A stretch of 64,000 bases of DNA from Anniella stebbinsi (lineage: Eukaryota; Chordata; Lepidosauria; Squamata; Anniellidae), in the NCBI GenBank assembly GCA_029215795.1, contig JARDYH010000007.1, positions 92,457,263-92,521,262 on the forward strand, read 5' to 3'. Under the pieces are notes generated by a model. The model did no database searches. It worked only from the letters and a program-made list of their open reading frames with translations, and was not told the DNA's origin. The position numbers and the translations under genes are program-made. Of this stretch, positions 32,027 to 39,982 are shown one piece after another; position 1 is the stretch's first letter; each line of letters begins with the position of its first letter.

Positions 32027-33454
32027 AGAAATTCTGTTCATCATGGTGCAATTCTTTTAGCTTTCCTCAAAATTCCTAGTCCAGACAGGAACAGTACTTT
32101 TGCCCTGAATTTTACTTTGGTGGCACATCTGATGAGGAGATGCCCTCAGACCCAGGCCAGGCATTTTGAATTAATGTGAATTAAAACAAGCAAATTACAA
32201 TTATTGGTATTTAGTTAACAGAGCTGAGTATTACAAAAGGCACTGCAGAGAAAATAAAAGTTACAAAGAGGCAAGCTTTTACCCTAACTGTATATAGGCT
32301 TTTCCAGCTGCTGCTTCCTCATGCTCAAGTCTTTCCTGGCTCTCTCCCTCTTTTGTGCTCTCTTCTTCCAAAATAAAAGTACTGCTTGAACCTTGAAGAA
32401 ATGAAACTTAACTGGGAACAGAATCTTAACCAGAGAAACGAAACAACTCTCCTCAGGGATAACCCCTCCCAACAGAAAACCCCAAGCCTCTAAGGCCTGA
32501 CTTTATTACCTTCCCTTTGTCGGCCTCACAACCTTTTACACATCTTGAACTTGCCTCGCTGCTGCTGCCTGGCATGCCACCATCCAACATTGGCCAAGGC
32601 TGGAACTGCAGGGAGGCCAGCCTTTCCATCAATAGGCCAGAGCAGGTCAGGTGATGCCTATAAAGCCTTCCCGGTGAGGTTTACTCTCCATTCTGAGCAA
32701 TGAGAGGTGGGTGGGGGATACCCTGGCTGGCTCCAGGCTGCCTTCAGCTTGCCCCTGCCTCTTCCTTACCTTTGCTCTACCCGCAAGCATCATACAGGGT
32801 TCATGCTGAATATACCAGCCCTTCTGCCTTGTTCCGAGCAAGTTTGAGAAGGAGGGGATGGGCAGACAATTAGTAAATTCATCCTTGAGTGGTAACTGAG
32901 ACTTTATAGCTCAAAGCTGTCATATGGAGACGGTGATAGGCAGAATGATCACTGCAGTGTTGGGAGTTTGGGACCAAGAAAGCTTGAGGAAGAAAGCGAG
33001 GGGATAAATATATAAAAGTGAAGGAGATAGCAGGGAACAAGGTAAGTGCTGTGGTTTTTTTATTATTTCTAAATGGGAGCTGGCACAGAGACAGAATCTA
33101 AATCGTAAGACGACAATGAATTGTACCGTAGAGCAGCTTGGAATACTCTCTTTAATTAGCCACCAGTACAAAGAAAACCACTTCCCTCCTCTAAAGGAAG
33201 ACAGCATTCAGGTTGTATGGAGATCACACATCTGCTCCATCAGCGACAACAGCGGGGTTTTATGTGGTGACTCTGTGGCCAGGCAACTTCAGATGGTTCC
33301 AACGAGAATGAGAATGCTACACCGCTGACTCAAAATTTGCCCCATGCTGAAGCCTCCATAAAATCCATGGGCCACAAGCAGGAACCCCATACATTGTACA
33401 GTCTGAGGGTTGCATCCCAGCATGCTCTGCAGCACTGCGAGAGGTCTTGGGTTG
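32027..33454. other. Unannotated sequence
   Basis: No gene, RNA or repeat family recognised. 33,116-33,160 'ggaatactctctttaattag' is unremarkable unique-looking sequence. Confidence 0.4.
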
Positions 33455-33661
33455 ACCCTTCCCAGTAGAGACTGGTGACTCCAACATCAGTGGGGTGGTG
33501 AGTACACTCCATGTTACAGTCAGAATGCTAAAGGAACTATCCAAGGACTGGTGACAGCGGGGCTCTGCAACTCTTTTAGATTTTGACTGGTTCTGACTGG
33601 AACCCGGAGCAGATTCACTGCCCCACTGACATTGGAGCCAGCAGCCTCCACTGCCCCTTCC
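33455..33661. mobile_element. Foldback hAT MITE, family A, copy 5
   Basis: Element 33,463-33,653, 'cagtagagactggtgactcc' to 'gcagcctccactg'. Flanks 'acccttcc' and 'ccccttcc' agree at 7 of 8. Confidence 0.88.
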
Positions 33662-34479
33662 TGGATCATGTTCTACAATCAATTGGGGCAGCAAAATATC
33701 TCCTCAGGTGTAAATTTTTAAGAACCAGGCCTGTTCTCTCTCTCTCTCTCTCCATTACTCAACCTTCCCCCCCCCCCCCAGGCTAGCAAGCTGTAATCAG
33801 ATTGGACTCCAATCCCAGGGTGGTTAATCTCCAGAATTAACCCTTCCCGCTCACCCAGTCTTCCCGTCCCAGGCTAAAGATTTCAGACAAGCCCAGTTAA
33901 TCGATGTAGGGATTAATCCTCTCTCTCGTCTCATCTCCACAACACTACCAAGCGCTCAGAAGCCTCGAGGTTATTTGTTGCAGAGCGCTAATCGCTCCTG
34001 ATAAATCAGTCCCTGTTCTCGGAAATCGTTGGGCCTTGCTGATATTCTCAAACAGCGAAGGGTCCATCATCCTGACAGGGCGGTTGATTGCAAATGAGAG
34101 CAAACAAGAGCACACGCTGCAAACAGAGGGCAATCAGGAATGCTGGTGTTAAATTTGTCATTCCTCCCTTCACCCCATGAGGCCTCTGTGGGGCTAGGCT
34201 CCAGGTTGGCAGGTTCTGGGACTTGTTCCAGTAGCCCAGAAGCAGATACCTGGTCACACATGAGAAGTAGAAAGATATTCCGGAGCAGCAAACAAGGATC
34301 AAAGGAGTCAGAAGCTTGTCTGTGGTCAGAGGTGGGCTCTCATGAGTTACTGGGCTAGAATCAAAAACCCTCAGCACTGTACAGGATGACTCCGTTTGGT
34401 GAGTCACCAGATCTACTCTGTGGAGCATCTCCCAGGTACTGGTCAGGCTTCACTCCCTCAGATTAGCCTCTGACTCTCC
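33662..34479. other. Unannotated, possible conserved element at 33,895-34,085
   Basis: 33,895-34,085 ('gttaatcgatgtagggatta', 'gcagagcgctaatcgctcct', 'gataaatcag') looks like unique, possibly conserved regulatory DNA. The rest shows (CT)n and poly-C runs near 33,740-33,780 and no gene. Confidence 0.3.
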
Positions 34480-35165
34480 TTAGCAGGAAGGGCTAAAATG
34501 CCTTCCTCTTATAGCAAAACATTCATTGTAGTGGGTAGAATTGAGAAGAATTTCTTGTATCTTGTAGGTGTGACTAGTTCTGCATGTATGTTGTGAGATT
34601 ATGAGAAATGGGATATATTCTTGGAATTGGAAGGAAGCTGCTTAACTTAGCAGGGATACCTTTATCTGGGTGTTACTGGCGTAACTGGTTACATTGAGAA
34701 AAATGGGAATAGTGGTATGGCCAGGTCTGAGACTAAGGATAAGATCATAGGCATCATGAGGGATATAAAAGGCCAGGGTTAATTTGGGAGGGAGATCCTG
34801 GGAGAATGAGAAACCCGGCATAGGTGCTTAGGCTGGCTTTGCCCACCATACCTTATGAATACAATATGAAACTCTCATATTGACTGTTAGATTGAAAGGA
34901 ACCTAGGTTTCATTAGGGTTGCTACTGTCTTCCTTGTATTTTTGATTATTATAACTTGTGTGTATTTAGGAACGTTTGCAATCTGTCTTATCTTAGCTGA
35001 AGCTTGTTACTCCCTTAGACTGTTTGAGCAATAAAAAGCAAAAAGGAGAAGGTAGCAGAAGCTATCTGGACTTCTCGCTCTAGATTTGCTGACATAGGAG
35101 CCCAGGGCTTGATAGATCCTGGTGCGATGTGATTGGATCTTGGCGTCAGTGGACTAAATACTCAG
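34480..35165 (+). mobile_element. LTR-like unit (solo LTR or LTR plus primer site)
   Basis: Ordered pol II signals: TATA-like 'gggatataaaaggcc' near 34,760, then about 260 bases later 'gagcaataaaaagc' (polyadenylation signal) near 35,027, then about 100 bases of U5-like sequence. 'cttggcgtcagtggac' near 35,138 could be a primer-binding site. No TG...CA ends or short target duplications were found. Alternatively this is unique promoter-like sequence. Confidence 0.35.
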
Positions 35166-35369
35166 GCAGGTTGGTACTGCAGCCTACATGCAGCCCCTGA
35201 GGACCAGAGCTCACTTCATCCTGCGGACAGTCGGTGTGGAACACCAGTCAGTGGCATGGGAAGGCAGGCTCCCAAAACTAACTATACGGAACCCTGATCT
35301 GAGCTACAGATGTGCATGCATCACACTGCGTACACACATGCCTACCTTACAGGCCCCCTATTTAAAACA

Positions 35370-35660
35370 AAATGAACAACAAGCCAAGCAATTCAGTGCC
35401 TGGTCTCTAAACTCCAGGGGGAAAAGGTCCTGTAAATAGAAAGGGGACGTAGCTAAAGGGAGGGGAAATAAAGTCCGATAAACAATTAGGAACAGGCAAC
35501 GGAACCTCATTTTCCTATTAATCCAAAGGGTCAAGCGACAGCTAAGCAAACAGGCCAGCATCAGTGAACATCCCATTAAAACCAGTGCCATCCAATTAGC
35601 CACCTCGTTTATAAACGATGTTATTAAACAAAGCAAGTGTTCACTGAGCAGCAAGTGTTA
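35370..35660. other. Candidate conserved noncoding element
   Basis: No repeat signature. Homeodomain-like AT cores recur: 'cattttcctattaatccaaa', 'catccaattagccacctcg', 'tttataaacgatgttattaa', 'ccgataaacaattagg'. Of the candidates in this window this has the strongest regulatory texture. Conservation is untested. Confidence 0.35.
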
Positions 35661-35713
35661 ACAAGGAGGGCTGATGAACCTCCTTGGGGAGAGAATTCCA
35701 AAAGGGTTGTTGC

Positions 35714-36050
35714 CACTATGGTAGGCTGACCAGATAAAATCCAGGTCAGGGCTCATGAAACTTTAACAGTTGTAGAGAAAAGGGAATTTCAGCCAGTGTC
35801 ATTTGTATGCAATTAGTTCCTGGTGAAATTCCCTCTTCATCACAACAGTTAAAGTTGCAGGGGCCCTGCCTTCTTTTGTATATGGTCACTCTAGTATAGT
35901 GTCTGCAACTTTAACTGTTGTGATGAAGAGGGAATTTCACCAGGAACTAATTGCATACAAATGACACCTGCTGATATTCCCTTTTCCTCTACAACTGTTA
36001 AAGTTACATGAGCCCTGACCTGGATTTTATCTGGTCAGCCTACACCATGG
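35714..36050. mobile_element. Palindromic MITE, family D, copy 4
   Basis: Element 35,722-36,042, 'taggctgaccagataaaatc' type. Flanks 35,714-35,721 'cactatgg' and 36,043-36,050 'caccatgg' agree at 7 of 8; if the boundary is shifted one base, 8 of 10. Confidence 0.88.
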
Positions 36051-36057
36051 TAAAGGG

Positions 36058-36720
36058 TAGGGATGTGCACGCCCGAACTTATCGTATCGTATGGTTATCG
36101 GCATTTTGGACCAAAAAAAATATCGTCTCCGATACTATCGTAGGTGATTCGTATCGTATCGTATTTCCGATACGATACGAATATCGGAAATTCGATATTA
36201 TATCGTTTCTACATTTTGCCCTAGAGAAAGATGCTTTTGAGTATGAAAGGCCTAAAACTTCTTAATTTTCCAAGTGACAGGTTTGAAACTTCGTCACAGT
36301 GCAGACTGAGTGTTGCTAGTCATGTGTGCCAAATTACAGAACAATAGGTGCAAGCGTTACTCGGAAGTAAGATTTCAAATACACTGTTTCAGGTGGCTGA
36401 ATGTGGTCCTTTTTCAAGAGACGTCGTCCAGTACTCATGGCCATCTCACAGATGGCCTTGCGGGGACTCAGCTGTGCCCAATTTCAGATGCACAGCTACA
36501 GCTGTTTCTCAGAAGTAAGAACACATGCATGGTTTTTTTTTTTTGGTGGTAAGTTGCTGCTGAGAGAAATCCTCATTTTTAAAGAGCTAGTCCTTAAAGT
36601 TGGGGACCTTAGGGGACTAGTGCAGTCATGTAGCATAGCATGTTCAAGATGAGGGAGTTTACTTTTGCATCTCCTCCAAGCAAAGTTAGATTTTTAAACC
36701 ACATGTAATAAAGACAGAAC
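36058..36720. mobile_element. Left end of a second hAT element with ATCGTAT array
   Basis: Begins 'tagggatgtgcacgcccg', the same terminus as the 14-kb element. The subterminal region 36,080-36,210 is packed with 'atcgtatcgtat' and its inverse 'atacgatacgaat'. Inside the array it aligns again with the 14-kb element ('gttgctagtcatgtgtgcc' against 'gttgccaatcatgtgccc', then 'aggtgcaag'). No matching right end with target duplication is found; 'gcgacatcccta' at 38,353-38,364 is a weak candidate. Confidence 0.75.
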
Positions 36721-36728
36721 TACAAGCA

Positions 36729-37474
36729 GCCCTGCAAGGCGGGACCAGTACAACTTACCAGTCAGACGTCAAGCCAGACAATTCCTGGGCAAAGGCGGCA
36801 GCCAGGCAGGTAGGAAGATGCAGGCAGGCAGGTTGGCAGAGGTGGCCAGCAGACTCAGGAGGGCACAGAATCAGATGCGGGAAGGAAGGTTCTTCAGTCA
36901 GGCAGTCAGGCTGAAGGCCCCAGGAAGCCAGGCTCAGGCTGCACCTGAAAAAAACAGATGAAAAAACTAAGTCAATTAGTGAGGGTTTTTTTGGAGGAAT
37001 CCAGAGGAAGCCCACGCCGCCCGTTCAGCCTGCTTTGCTCTCAGGCAGCAAATCCTTGATTGTTTCTTTTAAGGATATGACAACCACCCCTGCAAGGCGG
37101 GACCAGTACAACTTACTTACCCCAAAAATGAATCAGCTAGACTTGGATGCAGGGAGCCAGGCACAGGTGGGCACAGAATCAGATGCGGGAAGGAAGGTTC
37201 TTCAGTCAGGCAGTCAGGCTGAAGGCCCCAGGAAGCCAGGCTCAGGAGGCTACACCTGAAGAAAGAGATGAAAAAGAAAAACTAAGTCAATGAGTGAGTT
37301 CTTCCCTGGTTCCCTGGAGGAAGCCCACCCCGCCCGTGCAGCCTGCTGCGCTCTCCGGCAGCAAATCCTTGATTGTTTCTTTTAAGGATACGACAACCAG
37401 CCCTCCAAGGCAGGACCAGTACAACTTACTTACCCCAAAAATGAATCAGCTACACTTGGATGCAGGGAGCCAGA
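36729..37474. repeat. Three-unit tandem repeat (355, 318 and a partial unit)
   Basis: 'gcaaggcgggaccagtacaa' occurs at about 36,735 and 37,090, and 'ccaaggcaggaccagtacaa' at about 37,407. Units also share 'agtcaggcagtcaggctgaa' and 'gcaaatccttgattgtttct'. The third unit stops abruptly where a family D fragment begins. Likely internal sequence of the 36-kb hAT. The short frames here have no protein signature. Confidence 0.85.
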
Positions 37475-37699
37475 CTCCTGGTGAAATTCCCTCTTCATCA
37501 CAACTGTTAAAGTTGCAGGGGCCCTGCCTTCTTTTGTATATGGTCACTCTAGTATAGTGCCTGCACCTTTAACTGTTGTGATGAAGAGGGAATATCACCA
37601 GGAACTAATTGCTTACAAATGACACTGGCTGAAATTCCCTTTTCTCTACAACTGTTAAAGTTACATGAGCCCTGACCTGGATTTTATCTGGTCAGCCTA
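37475..37699. mobile_element. Palindromic MITE, family D, copy 5 (left-truncated)
   Basis: Starts mid-arm 'ctcctggtgaaattccctct' and ends 'gattttatctggtcagccta'. The left 90 bases or so are missing. The right flank 'caccag' resembles the right flank 'caccatgg' of copy 4. Confidence 0.85.
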
Positions 37700-37734
37700 C
37701 ACCAGGACCATGTCCTATCAAGAAGGAGCACCTG

Positions 37735-37800
37735 AACAGAGAGGCCCACAGGTTACCTGTCACAGTCTTCCACACTAAGGTGAGATGTACTGTATTTCTA
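37735..37800 (-). repeat. Short shared segment, copy 1
   Basis: The reverse complement ('cagtacatctcaccttag', 'ggaagactg', 'ggtaacctgtgggcctctct') aligns with 43,020-43,085. On the + strand it ends in 'ctaaggtgagatgt', a splice-donor-like sequence. Confidence 0.45.
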
Positions 37801-37984
37801 TTTGTCATAATAATTATTTCTAAATTTGCATCTATTTGTATCAATTAGCAAATGCAGATGTTATGTAAAGGGCGATCCCCTTTTCTCCTCTTTTTGGTGA
37901 ATACTGAAATACAGTATTTGTCACCCTGAGGCCCACGGTGTCCATTGTTGGAGCAGGAGAACTGAATCCAACCTGAGCAGGAGC

Positions 37985-38300
37985 CTCACCTGGCATGAAC
38001 AAATTCACCCATATCCGACTCATTGGACGCTTGCCCTGCAGCCATACGCCCCTGCTCGCCAGATTGTGGAGCTTCTTTTGAGGCTCGGCTCAGCCCGACG
38101 AGCGGTTGGCAGCCATCCGCCCTCGCTGTCGAAATTGTGCACTTCCCCTACTGTGTTAATGGTGGTGCTATTGACACAGCGGGAAGGGGGAGTACCCAGC
38201 TTCGGCAGCAAGGGCCGATGGCTTCTGAATGCGCTCATAGAGGCCTCGTGAGCTCTCGAGCGCAGGTCCACGCTCATGCCACATGTGCCTGACTGGGTCC
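37985..38300. mobile_element. Foldback repeat, family G, copy 1
   Basis: The left part 'aaattcacccatatccgac' with 'ttggacgcttg' is the inverse of 53,225-53,270. The centre 'cagccatccgccctcg' to 'attgtgcacttcccctactg' and its inverse 'cagcgggaagggggagta' align with 52,990-53,150. It looks like a decayed foldback transposon; ends not defined. Confidence 0.5.
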
Positions 38301-38364
38301 TGGGGGCAGACGCAGGGGAATCCGTTGGACTCCCAGACTCAGCCGGGCACTTGCGACATCCCTA

Positions 38365-39186
38365 GCCTGACCCTCATATGAGGCATGCAGAAGCCCTGGC
38401 TCTGTTGACTGGGCAAGAGCCAAAGGCCTGGTTCCTGAAATGCATACTAATCTTGGCCAATCCAGTTACTTATACTTCCAGCCAATCACAAGGGCCGATT
38501 TTGTTCTTTTTGTGCCTGGAGGCCTGATTCTTCACAACTCTCCCTTTTTCCCCCTGATCTCAAGATTATTTGAGGAAATCCCAAATTCACTTCAGATTTC
38601 ATTTTGGGCAGAATGTTGATGCTGACCCCGGATGGCCTGTCTAAGCCGGGGGCTGTGATTCCCGAGGATGCTGAAGCATTCGCTAGCACTGGGATGAACA
38701 CTGCTAAAAGAGAGGTTCATGCAAATGATCGACAGTAATAGCAATAATTATTATAATAATAAAAATACTTTGCATTTTCTGTCTGTGCCTTTCAGAAGAG
38801 GATCTTGGAGTCTTATAAACATTCATTAATTAGGCAACAAAGGGAAGCTAATGAGGCAGCTTGTTGAAATCAGTTCTTGACGGCTGAATTTTGTTCCAGC
38901 AGGCGTCATGGGGGAAAGTGAAGCAATATGCATTTTTGATGGAGGTACTATGGTGCTGTTTCACAAAAGACAATTTTCCGACTCAGGGCTTGTTCACACA
39001 TGCATGATTTTTCTCTATCCTGGACGCCTGGTAGCTCTATGTGTCAACCAGCTCCATTGACAAGCATGGTGCTAGAGGAGATAAGGACGTTCTGACCATG
39101 GTGTTTGACTTAAGCTAGCTAATTTGCACATGCAGGTCATCGGCTGATGCTGTAGTCATCAAGGGAAAGGATATGCATGCATACCG
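38365..39186. other. Unannotated sequence
   Basis: 38,760-38,900 ('cattcattaattaggcaaca', 'ggaagctaatgaggcagc') looks unique and may be conserved. No gene recognised. Confidence 0.3.
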
Positions 39187-39776
39187 CGGAGGAGAAGGCT
39201 ATCAATGGCCACCTGTCCTGATGGCTATGTGCTGCCTCCAGTGGCAGAGGCAATAAGCCTATGTACACCAATTGCTGGGGAACATGAGTGGGAGGGTGCT
39301 GTTGCACTTGTGTCCTGCTTGTGGGTTCCTGGTCAACAGCTGGTTGTCCACTGTGTGAATGGAATGCTGGACCAGATGGACCCTTGGGTCTCCTCTACAA
39401 GGATTCGCTTTTGCGCCTGGTTAGGCGATTATGCGCATAATCGCAGAAGCGCATTTACGCCTAATCCCTCTGCACGAGAGGCGGCGAGAGGCGGCGAAGC
39501 ATTAACAGATGTCCAAAATGCGCTTTACAAGTAGTTAATGCGCATAAGCGCTTATTCACACAGTCAAAATGCGCTTTAACGGACGGAGCAAAATAAAACT
39601 CGTGATTTAACGCGCATTCGATAATGCGCATAATCGGGGAGATAACGCGCCTCTACGCCCGATTTGCGCTCCGTTCTGTAGAGGTAATTTTTTTTAATGC
39701 GCCTTGAAAGAGCTTTAAATGCCTCTTGTAGAGGCACCCAAAGTCTGATCCAGCAGGGCTTTTCTTATGTTCTTAA
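39187..39776 (+). mobile_element. LINE 3' tail (CR1-like), split by MITE-C
   Basis: 'gagaaggctatcaatggcc', 'gatggctatgtgctgcctcc' and 'ggaacatgagtgggagggtg' lead to 'gaccagatggacccttggg'. After the MITE the tail resumes 'gtctgatccagcagggctt' and ends 'cttatgttctta'. The complete 3' terminus is preserved. Confidence 0.88.
39392..39734. mobile_element. CpG-rich MITE, family C, copy 2
   Basis: 'cctctacaaggattcgcttt' to 'gcctcttgtagagg', terminal inverted repeat CCTCTACAAG. A perfect 20-bp palindrome (gcgattatgcgcataatcgc) lies at 39,425-39,444. The CpG-rich core is far better preserved than typical methylated repeats, suggesting youth. Confidence 0.9.
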
Positions 39777-39827
39777 TGTATCACTTATGTACAGGAAACA
39801 TACTTGTTTTTCTGTATGTATAAAATC

Positions 39828-39970
39828 GAATCATAGAATCATAGAATTGTTGAGTTAGAAGGGACCACAAGGGTCATCTAGTCCAACCCTCTGCAATGTG
39901 CAGCAAAACCAGTTAAACCATCCATGAGAGGCAGCAGTCCAGCCTTTTCTTAAAAACATCCAGATCTTAC
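39828..39970 (-). mobile_element. CR1 3' end of another subfamily, minus strand
   Basis: 'tcatagaatcatagaattgt' and 'agggaccacaagggtcatct' with 'gtccaaccctctgcaatgtg' are the inverse of a CR1 3' UTR whose terminal repeat is ATTCTATG-like but whose body differs from the other copies here. Confidence 0.82.
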
Positions 39971-39982
39971 AGTCAGGGGCTT

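Noticed and set aside
38353..38364. Right end of the 36-kb hAT at 'gcgacatcccta'
   Set aside because: The 8 bases following (gcctgacc) do not match those preceding 36,058 (gtaaaggg), and no ATCGTAT array lies beside it.
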